Part shown: positions 26,367 to 36,385 of the stretch, one piece after another
Position numbering within the stretch: position 1 is the stretch's first letter
Layout of the letters: each line of letters begins with the position of its first letter
Assembly (NCBI RefSeq): GCF_900115695.1
Contig: NZ_FOXK01000008.1
Location: 186,001-250,000, forward strand
DNA length: 64,000 bases
Origin: Ectopseudomonas toyotomiensis
Lineage (GTDB): Bacteria; Pseudomonadota; Gammaproteobacteria; Pseudomonadales; Pseudomonadaceae
Direction of reading: 5' to 3'
Position numbers and translations under genes: made by a program
The notes under the pieces: generated by a model
Seen by the model: only the letters and a program-made list of their open reading frames with translations
Told to the model about the DNA's origin: nothing
Database searches by the model: none

Positions 26367-26421
26367 TGCGTTCGTGGCCCGCTGCTAGCTAGCATCGGGC
26401 TTTCCTTGATGCAGTCCGCCG

Positions 26422-27147
26422 ATGTACTCACGCTCAAGCGCAAGCCTTCCGCTCAACCAGCCTCCCCTGGATACTCGCTACCAGGTCGAAACGCCGGAAG
26501 GTATCGATCTGCATCTGCGACCGGCCGGGCTGGTGCCGCGCGCCCTGGCGTTCGCCATCGACCTGGCCATTCGTGGCCTGATCCTGATGGTTATGTTCAT
26601 CGTTCTCGGCCTGCTCGGTCAGTTCGGCATGGGCCTGGGCACCATCCTGCTGTTTCTCGTGACCTGGTGGTACATGGTGCTGTTCGAGGTGTTCAACCAG
26701 GGCCGCTCTCCCGGCAAGCAGATGCTCGGCCTGCGCGTGGTGCACGATGACGGTACGCCAATCGGCTGGGCCGCTTCACTGACACGCAACCTGCTGCGTT
26801 TCGTCGATATCCTGCCATTTGGCTACACCCTGGGCATCATCAGTTGCCTGAACCACCCGGCGTTCAAGCGCCTCGGCGATATCGCCGCCGGCACCCTGGT
26901 GGTCTATCGCGATGCGCCGTTGAGCAAACCGCTGCTCGCCGACGCCGAACCGCTGCCAGCGCCCTTCCCGCTCAGCCTTGACGAACAACGCGCCATTCTT
27001 GGTTTTGCCGAACGTGGCAGCCAGCTGTCCGCCGCCCGCAGAGCGGAGCTGGCGGCGCTGCTGGCCGAGCCGCTACAAGTGCCTGCCGAACAGGCCGAAC
27101 CGCGCCTCAACGGCATCGCCCGTGGCCTGCTGGGGAGCGCATCGTGA
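26422..27147 (+). CDS. RDD-family membrane protein
   Basis: A 241-residue protein with the RDD pattern: PAGLVPRALAFAIDLAIRGL opens the first helix, and FNQGRSPGKQMLGLRVVHDDG marks the loop. A charged C-terminal tail of about 70 residues is cytoplasmic. It starts a tightly packed six-gene operon whose members overlap by 4 to 14 bases. The same set of families (RDD, SpoIIM, DUF4129, DUF4350, MoxR, DUF58) occurs together in other phyla, including mycobacteria. No clear ribosome site; the start could shift slightly. Confidence 0.88.
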   Translation: MYSRSSASLPLNQPPLDTRYQVETPEGIDLHLRPAGLVPRALAFAIDLAIRGLILMVMFIVLGLLGQFGMGLGTILLFLVTWWYMVLFEVFNQGRSPGKQMLGLRVVHDDGTPIGWAASLTRNLLRFVDILPFGYTLGIISCLNHPAFKRLGDIAAGTLVVYRDAPLSKPLLADAEPLPAPFPLSLDEQRAILGFAERGSQLSAARRAELAALLAEPLQVPAEQAEPRLNGIARGLLGSAS

Positions 27148-28124
27148 AGCAGAGCCTGTTCGAAAGTCGCCATCAGCCGGATTGGGATGCCTTCAACAGC
27201 CAGCTCGAAGCCCTTGAGCGCGGCAAGTCCAAAGCACAGAGTTACCATGGCTTCGCCGCCAGATACCGGCAGCTGTGCCAGCATCTGGCCCTGGCTCAGG
27301 CACGCGGCTACAGCAGCCACCTGATCGATCAACTGCAGCAGTTGGCCATGCGCGGCCACCAGCAGTTCTATCGCCATCGCAGCCATCTCGGCGCGCAGAC
27401 GATCCGTTTCCTGTTCGGCGGCTTCCCGCGTCTGGTACGTAGCGAATGGCGCAGTGTATGCGTGGCCAGCCTGCTGTTCTTCGGCAGCCTGGCCCTGATG
27501 GGGCTGCTGACCTATCTCTATCCCGAGCTGATCTTCAGTCTGGTCAGCCCCGACCAGGTCAGCGAAATGGAGCACATGTACGATCCCGACGCGCGCCGCC
27601 TCGGCCGCTTCAGCGAACGCGGTTCGGGCGACGACTGGGTGATGTTCGGCTTCTACATCATGAACAACATCGGCATCGCCTTTCAGACCTTCGCTAGCGG
27701 CCTGCTACTGGGTCTCGGCAGCCTGTTCTTCCTGCTGTTCAACGGCCTGATGATCGGCGCGGTGGCGGGCCACCTGACACGCATCGGCTACGGCGAGCCG
27801 TTCTGGTCCTTCGTCATCGGCCATGGCGCCTTCGAGCTGACCGCCATTGCCCTGGCGGGCGCAGCCGGTTTCAAGCTCGGCTGGGCACTGCTCGCCCCCG
27901 GCCGTCTGCCCCGTGGCGAGGCCTCGCGCCTGGCTGCAGGCAAGGCGATACAGCTGGTCGCCGGGGTGATCCTGTTCCTGCTGCTGGCCGCCTTCATCGA
28001 GGCCTTCTGGTCATCCACCACCTTCGCCAGCCCGAACGTCAAGTACGCCGTCGGTGCCGGGCTCTGGGCGCTGGTGCTGGGTTATCTGCTGCTGGCCGGC
28101 CGGAGGCAGCATGCGCCTGACTGA
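27144..28124 (+). CDS. SpoIIM/DUF95-family membrane protein
   Basis: A 326-residue protein starting with GTG in a GTGA overlap with the RDD stop. The N-terminal 100 residues are soluble and helical; five to six helices follow. FYIMNNIGIAFQTFASGLLLG and FVIGHGAFELTAIALAGAAG are signature stretches of the SpoIIM (stage II sporulation M) family. In sporulators SpoIIM works with peptidoglycan hydrolases; here, in a non-sporulator, the role is unknown. It overlaps the next gene by 14 bases. Confidence 0.87.
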   Translation: MKQSLFESRHQPDWDAFNSQLEALERGKSKAQSYHGFAARYRQLCQHLALAQARGYSSHLIDQLQQLAMRGHQQFYRHRSHLGAQTIRFLFGGFPRLVRSEWRSVCVASLLFFGSLALMGLLTYLYPELIFSLVSPDQVSEMEHMYDPDARRLGRFSERGSGDDWVMFGFYIMNNIGIAFQTFASGLLLGLGSLFFLLFNGLMIGAVAGHLTRIGYGEPFWSFVIGHGAFELTAIALAGAAGFKLGWALLAPGRLPRGEASRLAAGKAIQLVAGVILFLLLAAFIEAFWSSTTFASPNVKYAVGAGLWALVLGYLLLAGRRQHAPD

Positions 28125-29697
28125 AGCCAGCGTTGCCATCCGCCCGCGCAGCGCCTGGGAAGCCATCGACCTCGGCGTGCTGCTCGCCCGTCGTCACGCC
28201 GGCCTGCTGATGGCCAGTTGGGCGCTGGTCACGCTGCCGCTGTTCGCCCTGCTCTGCGCCTTGCTCTGGCAGTACCCGGGCTGGGCCATCTTCGTCTTCT
28301 GGTGGCTCAAGCCGGCCTATGAGCGCCTGCCGCTGTATATCCTGTCGCAAGCGCTGTTCGGCAACACACCCTCGCTGAGCCAGGCCCTGCGCGCACTGCC
28401 GAAACTGCTATGGCCACAATTGCTGGCCAGCCTGACCTGGCGCCGCCTGAGCCCGACGCGCAGCTTCGATCTACCCGTGCTGCAGCTCGAGGGCCTGGCC
28501 GGTCAGGCACGCAGCCAGCGCCTGGTGGTACTCGGTCAGCGCGACAGCGCCGCTGCCACCTGGCTGACGCTGGTCGGCATGCATCTGGAAATTGCCCTGT
28601 GGATGGGCCTGGTCGCCCTGTTTTATCTGATGCTGCCACACCAGGTGGAACTGAACTGGACCTGGGAAAGCCTGATCGCCGCCAGCAGCGGCCAGTGGCT
28701 GTGGCTGGAACACTTGTCCAACCTGCTTTATGTGCTGCTGCTGATCATCTGGGAACCGGTCTATGTCGCCTGCGGCTTCACCCTTTACCTCAACCGCCGC
28801 ACCGCCCTGGAAGCCTGGGATATCGAACTGACCTTCCGTCGCCTGCGCCAACGCCTGACCGGCAGCGCCTATGCCCTGCTACTTGGTTGCGCCCTGCTGC
28901 TGACTCAGTTGCCCAGCGAAGCCTGGGCCGACCCAGCGCCAGCCGCCAGCGAGGAGGCCAAGCAGGCTGACCCGCAAGGCCCCGACGCCCCACGCCTGCT
29001 CCAGCAGCCACTGAGCAGCCAGGCCGCGCGTGAAAGCATCGAAGCCCTGCTCGACGAACCGCCCTTCCAGCACCGCGAAACCGTCACCCGCTGGCGCCTG
29101 GGCGAAGAGAAGCCCGCGGAAGAAACCAAACCGGAAGACATCGAAGCCTTCCTCGACATGCTCAAGAACCTGCTCAAACTCGGCGAATGGTGGAAGAGCC
29201 TGGATGTCGTCGCGCAAGTCTTCGAAGTATTGCTGTGGGCGGCGCTGACCGCGCTGCTGGCCTTCGTCTTGTGGCGCTACCGCGAGTGGCTGCAGGCCTT
29301 TGGCGAACGAATCGGCCTGCCGACGCGGCGACGGCAGGCCGCACCACAGCAGCTGTTCGGGCTCGAACTGGCGCCGGAAACGCTGCCCGCCGATGTCGCC
29401 AGCGAAGCTGAGCGGCTCTGGGCCGAACAACCGCGCGCAGCCCTCGGCTTGCTCTATCGCGCCCTGCTCAGCCGCCTGCTACACGAACACCGCCTGCCCC
29501 TGAAGCAGTCGCACACCGAAGGCGAAGTGCTGCACCTGGTCGCCGGCCTCGGGCAGCAGAACCTGGAGGACTACAGTCGTCAGCTCACCCTGCATTGGCA
29601 GGCCCTGGCCTATGGTCACCGCCTACCTGCCGAATCGCTGCGTCAGGGCCTGTGTCAGGGCTGGCGCAGCCTGTTCGGTCAGGAGCACGCGGCATGA
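28111..29697 (+). CDS. DUF4129-containing membrane protein
   Basis: A 528-residue protein starting at the ATG at 28111, eight bases after GGAGG and inside the SpoIIM gene. The first 290 residues hold several membrane helices. A linker rich in Ala, Pro, Glu and Gln follows (about 285-350), then another helix near 370-390 (LLWAALTALLAFVLWRYREWL) and a DUF4129 C-terminal domain (AALGLLYRALLSRLLHEHRL). DUF4129 domains often accompany MoxR/DUF58 systems; their activity is unknown. Confidence 0.83.
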   Translation: MRLTEASVAIRPRSAWEAIDLGVLLARRHAGLLMASWALVTLPLFALLCALLWQYPGWAIFVFWWLKPAYERLPLYILSQALFGNTPSLSQALRALPKLLWPQLLASLTWRRLSPTRSFDLPVLQLEGLAGQARSQRLVVLGQRDSAAATWLTLVGMHLEIALWMGLVALFYLMLPHQVELNWTWESLIAASSGQWLWLEHLSNLLYVLLLIIWEPVYVACGFTLYLNRRTALEAWDIELTFRRLRQRLTGSAYALLLGCALLLTQLPSEAWADPAPAASEEAKQADPQGPDAPRLLQQPLSSQAARESIEALLDEPPFQHRETVTRWRLGEEKPAEETKPEDIEAFLDMLKNLLKLGEWWKSLDVVAQVFEVLLWAALTALLAFVLWRYREWLQAFGERIGLPTRRRQAAPQQLFGLELAPETLPADVASEAERLWAEQPRAALGLLYRALLSRLLHEHRLPLKQSHTEGEVLHLVAGLGQQNLEDYSRQLTLHWQALAYGHRLPAESLRQGLCQGWRSLFGQEHAA

Positions 29698-30884
29698 GTC
29701 GGCGCGCCGGTTTCATCCTCGCCATCGCCCTGCTGCTGGTACTGGGGCTGCTCGCCAGCTACGTGCTGGGCAAACTCGAATCCTATGAAGACGTGATCGA
29801 GCACGGCCCGGCCCCCGAGGTTGCCAGCAGCCCTTACCTGGCTGCCGAGCACTTCCTGCGCATACAGGGCATTGCCGCACGCCGCGCCGAAGGCCTGGAT
29901 GTGCTCGATGGCCTGCCCAGCGAAGGCCAGACCCTGATGCTGCTGGCCGACCGCGGCAACATGACGCCACGTCAGGTCGAACGCGTGCTGCAATGGACGG
30001 CGGGCGGCGGTCACCTGCTGTTCATCGCCGAACGCCTGTGGGACGAAGAGGAAGGCAAGAGCGGCGACCTGCTGCTCGATTTGCTCGGCGTCCAGCAATA
30101 CATGAGTGACGAGTTGGACGACGAAGAAGCCAGTGAGGCAGAAGCGGAAAACGAGCAGAACGAAGAGCACGAAGCCTACCCGCAACTCACCAAACTCTAC
30201 CTGGAGAACGAACAGGCCCCGGCCTACATCGCCTTCGACACCGATTTTCACCTGTACGATGCGCAGAACCGTGCGCACGCCTGGGCCAATAGCGATTCTG
30301 CCACGCACCTGCTGCAGCTTTACCACGGCGACGGACTGATCACCGTACTGAGCGACCCGTGGATCTGGCAGAACCGCAATATCAACGAGTACGACCATGC
30401 CTGGTTGCTCTGGTATCTGAGCCAGGACAGCGCCGTGACCCTGCTTTACCACGCCGACAGCGATGGTCTGGCGCGCCTGCTGCTGCGCCATTTCCCGCTG
30501 GCCTTGCTGGTGCTGGCCCTGCTGATCATCGCCACCTTGTGGCACGTTGGCATGCGCCACGGCCCGCTGCAGGCACCGGCCAGCCGAGCACGGCGCCAGC
30601 TCGAGGAACACCTGCGTGGCAGTGCCGACTTCCTGCTCCGCCGCAGCGGCCAGCACAGCCTGCTCAAAGGCCTGCAACAAGACATCAACCGCCGCGCACG
30701 GCGCCGCCACCCAGGTTTCGACAAGCTCGCCGTCGCCGAGCAGTGGCAGGTTCTCGGTCGCCTGACCCGCCTGCCCGCCAAGGACATCAGCCAGGCCATG
30801 CGCCCATTGCCGCCGCAGCGCCTTTCCGCCAGTGACTTCACCCGCCAGGTCGCCCACCTGCAAACCCTCAGGAATGCCCTATGA
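29694..30884 (+). CDS. DUF4350-domain membrane-anchored protein
   Basis: A 396-residue protein with an N-terminal membrane helix (FILAIALLLVLGLLASYVLG, 8-27), a DUF4350 domain (SSPYLAAEHFLRIQG; MLLADRGNMTPRQVERVL; GGHLLFIAERLWD) and a second helix near 265-285. Residues 139-160 form a strongly acidic tract (DELDDEEASEAEAENEQNEE), possibly a cation or partner-binding insert. It overlaps both neighbours by four bases. DUF4350 is glutamine-amidotransferase-like but no catalytic cysteine motif is obvious. Confidence 0.83.
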   Translation: MSRRAGFILAIALLLVLGLLASYVLGKLESYEDVIEHGPAPEVASSPYLAAEHFLRIQGIAARRAEGLDVLDGLPSEGQTLMLLADRGNMTPRQVERVLQWTAGGGHLLFIAERLWDEEEGKSGDLLLDLLGVQQYMSDELDDEEASEAEAENEQNEEHEAYPQLTKLYLENEQAPAYIAFDTDFHLYDAQNRAHAWANSDSATHLLQLYHGDGLITVLSDPWIWQNRNINEYDHAWLLWYLSQDSAVTLLYHADSDGLARLLLRHFPLALLVLALLIIATLWHVGMRHGPLQAPASRARRQLEEHLRGSADFLLRRSGQHSLLKGLQQDINRRARRRHPGFDKLAVAEQWQVLGRLTRLPAKDISQAMRPLPPQRLSASDFTRQVAHLQTLRNAL

Positions 30885-31915
30885 GCGAGATCCCCGAGAA
30901 CGACAACCTGCCGGTGCAGGAACCCCCTGCCGCCACGTCGAGCAACCCGCAAGCGCAGCAGCGCCAGCGTGCCAGCCAGTTGGCCCAGGCCCTGCGCGCC
31001 GAGCTGCGCAAGGCCGTGATCGGCCAGAGCGCGGTGATCGACGACGTGCTGACCGCGCTGATCGCCGGTGGCCATGTGCTGGTCGAAGGTGTGCCAGGCC
31101 TGGGCAAGACCCTGCTGGTGCGCGCGCTGGCGCGCTGCTTTGGCGGCGAGTTCGCACGCATCCAGTTCACCCCGGACCTGATGCCCAGCGATGTCACCGG
31201 CCATGCCGTGTACGACATGCAGAGCGAGCAGTTCAAGCTGCGCAAGGGCCCGGTGTTCACCAACCTGCTGCTGGCCGATGAAATCAACCGCGCACCGGCC
31301 AAGACCCAGGCCGCCCTGCTGGAAGTGATGCAGGAGCGCCAGGTGACTCTGGAAGGCCGCGCCCTGCCGGTGCAACTACCGTTCATGGTGCTGGCGACCA
31401 TGAACCCGATCGAGCAGGAAGGCACCTACCCGCTGCCGGAAGCTGAGCTGGACCGCTTCATGCTCAAGCTGCGCATGGATTATCCGCAGCAGGATGAAGA
31501 GCTGAACATGGTGCGCCAGGTGACCCGCTCGGCCAAGGCCGACATGCTCGAAGTCAGCCCGCTGCGCACCCTGCTGCAAGCCAAGGATGTGCTGGCCCTG
31601 CAGAAGATAGCCAGCGATCTGCCACTGGATGATCAGGTGCTCGATTACGCCGTACGCCTGGCCCGCGCCACCCGCAGCTGGCCGGGCCTGGCCATGGGTG
31701 CCGGGCCGCGTGCGTCCATCGCCCTGGTACGCGGCGCCCGTGCTCGCGCGCTGCTGCGCGGTGGCGATTTCGTCCTGCCGGATGACATCAAGAGCTGCGC
31801 GCTGGCCGTGCTGCGCCACCGCGTGCGTCTAGCGCCGGAGCTGGATATCGAAGGCCTGTCGGTGGATCAGGTGCTGCAACAGTTGCTCGATCAGGTACCG
31901 GCACCGCGCCTATGA
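30881..31915 (+). CDS. MoxR-family AAA+ ATPase
   Basis: A 344-residue AAA+ ATPase with Walker A GVPGLGKT (70-77), Walker B and sensor region LLADEINRAP (from 130), NPIEQEGTYPLPEAELDRF and a C-terminal lid domain. MoxR ATPases act as chaperones that mature protein complexes, usually with a DUF58 or vWA partner. The DUF58 gene follows with a four-base overlap, so the two products very probably act together on the membrane proteins encoded upstream. Confidence 0.95.
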   Translation: MSEIPENDNLPVQEPPAATSSNPQAQQRQRASQLAQALRAELRKAVIGQSAVIDDVLTALIAGGHVLVEGVPGLGKTLLVRALARCFGGEFARIQFTPDLMPSDVTGHAVYDMQSEQFKLRKGPVFTNLLLADEINRAPAKTQAALLEVMQERQVTLEGRALPVQLPFMVLATMNPIEQEGTYPLPEAELDRFMLKLRMDYPQQDEELNMVRQVTRSAKADMLEVSPLRTLLQAKDVLALQKIASDLPLDDQVLDYAVRLARATRSWPGLAMGAGPRASIALVRGARARALLRGGDFVLPDDIKSCALAVLRHRVRLAPELDIEGLSVDQVLQQLLDQVPAPRL

Positions 31916-33243
31916 AACCTTCGCGCCTGCTCCTCGGGCTGCTCGGCGGCCTGTTCGCCGCTGCCGTGCTGCTCGGCGCCCTGCCCCTGCTCGGCATGCG
32001 CCTGGCAGACAGCCTGATGCCAATGACCTGGGGGCTGTTGCTGGCGTTGGCACTGATCGCCGCCGTCGATGCCCTGTGGCTGCGTCGCCAGCACTCGCCG
32101 CGTCTGGAGCGCGTGCTGCCCGGCAACCTGCCGCTCGGGCGCTGGAGCGAGGTGCAACTGATCACTCATCACGACTTCACTCAAACCCAGGAAATCGAAG
32201 TCTTCGACCATGTGCCTGAAGGCATGGAATTCGATTTCCTGCCGCAACGCATCACCCTGCACCCCGGCCAGCAGACACAAGTCAGCTATCGCCTCAAGCC
32301 GCTGGTCCGCGGGCACTTCCATTTCGCCCGGTGCGAGCTGAAGCTGCCCAGCCCGCTGCGTCTGTGGCAGGCCAAGCGCCTGCTGCCGCTGGCTGATGAA
32401 AGCCGCGTCTATCCGGATTTCGCGCGCCTCTACGGCGCACAGCTCAAGGCCGTGGATGACTGGCTGAGCCAGCTGGGCGTACGCCAGCGCCCGCGTCGCG
32501 GCCTGGGCCTGGAGTTTCACCAGCTGCGCGAGTTTCGTGATGGCGACACCCTGCGCCAGATCGACTGGAAGGCCACTGCCCGCAAGCGCACCCCCATCGC
32601 TCGCGAGTACCAGGACGAACGCGACCAGCAGATCGTCTTCCTGCTCGACTGCGGCCGCCGTATGCGCAGCCAGGACGACGAGCTGTCGCACTTCGATCAC
32701 GCCCTCAACGCCTGCCTGCTGCTCAGCTACGTCGCGCTGCGCCAGGGCGATGCCGTCGGCCTGGCGACCTTCGCCGGCAACCAGTCGCGTTACCTGGCGC
32801 CGGTCAAAGGCCCTGCGCAATTGAACGTGCTGCTCAACGCCGTCTATGACCTGGATACCAGCCAGCAACCGGCCGACTTCAGCGCCGCTGCCGACTTGCT
32901 GCTGGCGCGTCAGCGCCGCCGCTCGCTGGTGGTGCTGGTGACCAACCTGCGCGACGAAGACGATCAGGACCTGCTCGCGGCCGTGCGTCGCCTCTCGCGC
33001 CAGCATCGCGTGCTGATCGCCAGCCTGCGCGAGGAAGCACTGGATCGTCTGCGTCAAACACCCGTGGAGCAATTCGATCAGGCCCTGGCCTACTGTGGCA
33101 CGCTGGACTACCTCAATGCCCGCGCCGACCTGCACGAACGTCTGGCTGCCCATGAAGTACCGGTGCTCGACGCCCGCCCGGGCGAACTGGGCCCGGAGCT
33201 GGTAAGCAGTTATCTGGCCTGGAAGAAAGCCGGCGCACTTTAA
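31912..33243 (+). CDS. DUF58 (vWA-like) membrane protein, MoxR partner
   Basis: A 443-residue protein with two N-terminal helices (about 8-30 and 38-55), a beta-rich segment and the DUF58 signature GDTLRQIDWKATARKRT. The vWA-like fold begins at IVFLLDCGRRM (near 243-251). The usual MIDAS D-x-S-x-S is DCGRR here, so metal-dependent adhesion of the classical type looks unlikely. It ends the operon; a stem-loop follows. It should couple the MoxR ATPase to the membrane components. Confidence 0.9.
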   Translation: MKPSRLLLGLLGGLFAAAVLLGALPLLGMRLADSLMPMTWGLLLALALIAAVDALWLRRQHSPRLERVLPGNLPLGRWSEVQLITHHDFTQTQEIEVFDHVPEGMEFDFLPQRITLHPGQQTQVSYRLKPLVRGHFHFARCELKLPSPLRLWQAKRLLPLADESRVYPDFARLYGAQLKAVDDWLSQLGVRQRPRRGLGLEFHQLREFRDGDTLRQIDWKATARKRTPIAREYQDERDQQIVFLLDCGRRMRSQDDELSHFDHALNACLLLSYVALRQGDAVGLATFAGNQSRYLAPVKGPAQLNVLLNAVYDLDTSQQPADFSAAADLLLARQRRRSLVVLVTNLRDEDDQDLLAAVRRLSRQHRVLIASLREEALDRLRQTPVEQFDQALAYCGTLDYLNARADLHERLAAHEVPVLDARPGELGPELVSSYLAWKKAGAL

Positions 33244-33255
33244 AGCCTGTTGGCG

Positions 33256-33277
33256 TTTCGGCGCGACCGCGCCGAAA
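33256..33277 (+). terminator. Stem-loop after the DUF58 gene
   Basis: TTTCGGCGCG and CGCGCCGAAA form a perfect 10-base stem around AC, 12 bases after the stop. There is no T tract, so it may be an mRNA end structure rather than an intrinsic terminator. Confidence 0.6.
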
Positions 33278-33378
33278 GAGGCAACTGCTGGCGCCTGCGG
33301 CTGTCGAACCCAATGCTGCAAAGGCCCTGGCACCGGCTTTCCCACACAGATGTTGCGTGGTTATGGCCGTGGTCGGGT

Positions 33379-33386
33379 GCTATGAT
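33379..33386 (+). promoter_or_regulatory. Candidate extended -10 promoter of sodB
   Basis: TGCTATGAT (last six TATGAT at 33381-33386) fits an extended -10 element with no clear -35. It would leave a leader of about 95 bases before sodB, long enough for small-RNA control by PrrF-type RNAs, which repress sodB in iron-poor Pseudomonas. I cannot see the pairing partner here. Confidence 0.35.
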
Positions 33387-33486
33387 CCCGAGTCTGCGGC
33401 GCAAAGAGTACAAACTCGACGCCGCCTATAGGCCGCCCGTGATCGGCCTTGCGCATACCGCACACGACCTGAGTAGGAGATAGACC

Positions 33487-34068
33487 ATGGCTTTTGAATT
33501 GCCGCCGCTGCCTTACGAAAAGAATGCCCTCGAGCCGCACATTTCCGCCGAGACCCTCGAATTCCACCACGACAAGCACCACAACACCTACGTCGTGAAC
33601 CTGAACAACCTGGTGCCGGGCACCGAGTTCGAAGGCAAGAGCCTGGAAGAAATCGTCAAGACCTCCTCGGGCGGCATCTTCAACAACGCCGCTCAGGTGT
33701 GGAACCACACCTTCTACTGGAACTGCCTGTCGCCGAATGGCGGTGGCCAGCCGACCGGCGCCCTGGCTGACGCCATCAACGCTGCATTCGGCTCCTTCGA
33801 CAAGTTCAAGGAAGAGTTCAGCAAAGTCTCCATCGGCACCTTCGGTTCCGGCTGGGGCTGGCTGGTGAAGAAAGCTGACGGTTCCCTGGCCCTGGCCAGC
33901 ACCATCGGCGCTGGCTGCCCGCTGACCAGCGGCGACACGCCGTTGCTGACCTGCGACGTGTGGGAACACGCCTACTACATCGACTACCGCAACCTGCGTC
34001 CGAAGTACGTCGAGGCGTTCTGGAACCTGGTCAACTGGGACTTCGTCGCCCAGAACTACGCGGCCTGA
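33487..34068 (+). CDS. sodB: Iron superoxide dismutase
   Basis: A 193-residue cytoplasmic enzyme, the standard size. It converts superoxide to oxygen and peroxide. Family features are FHHDKHHNTYVVNLNNL, NNAAQVWNHTFYW (the glutamine before VWNH is typical of iron rather than manganese types), GSGWGWL and the metal-ligand stretch DVWEHAYYIDY. GTAGGAGATAGACC precedes the ATG. A strong terminator follows, so it is monocistronic. Confidence 0.98.
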   Translation: MAFELPPLPYEKNALEPHISAETLEFHHDKHHNTYVVNLNNLVPGTEFEGKSLEEIVKTSSGGIFNNAAQVWNHTFYWNCLSPNGGGQPTGALADAINAAFGSFDKFKEEFSKVSIGTFGSGWGWLVKKADGSLALASTIGAGCPLTSGDTPLLTCDVWEHAYYIDYRNLRPKYVEAFWNLVNWDFVAQNYAA

Positions 34069-34087
34069 ATCTCAGCCCCGTAATGCG

Positions 34088-34114
34088 AAAACCCGGCCTT
34101 CAGGCCGGGTTTTT
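34088..34114. terminator. Bidirectional terminator between sodB and the convergent amt-linked gene
   Basis: AAAACCCGGCC and GGCCGGGTTTT form an 11-base stem around TTCA with a T run on both strands. Confidence 0.93.
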
Positions 34115-34138
34115 CGTTTCTGCATCACGGCTGCGCGG

Positions 34139-34783
34139 CTAGAGCAATCTGCGTGGTGAAAACTCCACCCCCTGCTCCTCCACACGGTTGACCGCCTGGC
34201 TCAGTACACGGTCGGCACGTACCGGCCCAAGAAACTCGCAGAGCCCGATATAGAGCAGGTTCAGCAGCTTGCGCAGTTGCTCCAGTCCCAGGTTGGCGAT
34301 ACCGTCGCTCCCCCCCTGCTCCAACCAGATACGCAAACGCGTCGACAGCTCGGAACTCACCCCCATACCGGACAGGTTGCCGGCGGCAAAGCGCCTCAGC
34401 GCCGCCTGCTGCGCGCCATCTAGTTGCTCCAGCAAGGCCCCGTTCAGGGCCAGAAAGGTCGTTTGCGCGGCGCTATCCGGAGTCGCCACTTGCCTTACGG
34501 CCTCATTGCGTCCCTGGCGCCAGGCGGCCAGTTGCTCCCCCGGGTCAGGCAACAGCTGCGAGGGTGGTCCCGTGAGGGCGCCAACCAGCTCGCGATACAG
34601 GCGTGCGCGTTCGAGCTTGCGCTCGGTACGCAGCACCACCTCGGCGAGAAATTCATTGAGAGCGAACGGCGGTTGCTCGGCGTACTTGTTTTCCCACAGG
34701 GCCAGCAGTGGCCAGACCTCTTCATCCGAAAAGTGTCCGGCCAGGCCGGTGTAGATCGCGCGACGGCGCAGGCTCAATCTCAT
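34139..34783 (-). CDS. Hypothetical 214-residue protein downstream of amt
   Basis: A soluble, mostly helical protein starting MRLSLRRRAIYTGLAGHF. The start at 34783 is chosen because GGAGG, lying across the end of amt, is nine bases upstream; this also means it is translationally coupled to the ammonium transporter. Features are WPLLALWENKYAEQPPFALN near 25-45 and LNLLYIGLCEFLGPVRADRVL near the C-terminus. I do not recognise a catalytic motif. Cotranscription from a sigma-54 promoter suggests a role linked to nitrogen supply. Confidence 0.75.
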   Translation of the reverse strand: MRLSLRRRAIYTGLAGHFSDEEVWPLLALWENKYAEQPPFALNEFLAEVVLRTERKLERARLYRELVGALTGPPSQLLPDPGEQLAAWRQGRNEAVRQVATPDSAAQTTFLALNGALLEQLDGAQQAALRRFAAGNLSGMGVSSELSTRLRIWLEQGGSDGIANLGLEQLRKLLNLLYIGLCEFLGPVRADRVLSQAVNRVEEQGVEFSPRRLL

Positions 34784-34785
34784 CT

Positions 34786-36084
<1,299 letters not shown>

Positions 36085-36114
36085 GAGTCCCCTCCCGGTC
36101 GATGCCCGGCCTTC

Positions 36115-36129
36115 GCAACTCTTGTGCCA
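36115..36129 (-). promoter_or_regulatory. Sigma-54 (-24/-12) promoter of amt
   Basis: On the minus strand the sequence reads TGGCACAAGAGTTGC, an exact match to the core TGGCAC-N5-TTGC. Transcription would begin about 12 bases downstream, giving a leader near 20 bases before the amt ATG at 36084. RpoN with NtrC is the expected control for an ammonium transporter. Confidence 0.88.
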
Positions 36130-36385
36130 GCGGCCAAGCAGACGGCAGGTGGCGCGTCATAGGGCGTAACAACGACGGACGGTCAATATGACAAAAGCTG
36201 TTCAAGTACGGCGCAATCGCACCGACACAGAGCAGTGAGTCGGCCTCCAAGCGGCGATTCGCACCAGGAGCGTTCCTTGTGGGATAAATAGTGCCACCAG
36301 GCATGATGGCCCTTTGACGGCCAGGCCTAGATTGCCAATACTCTCGTCTGACTGACGCTGCAAGCATCGACATAAGGAATTGCCT

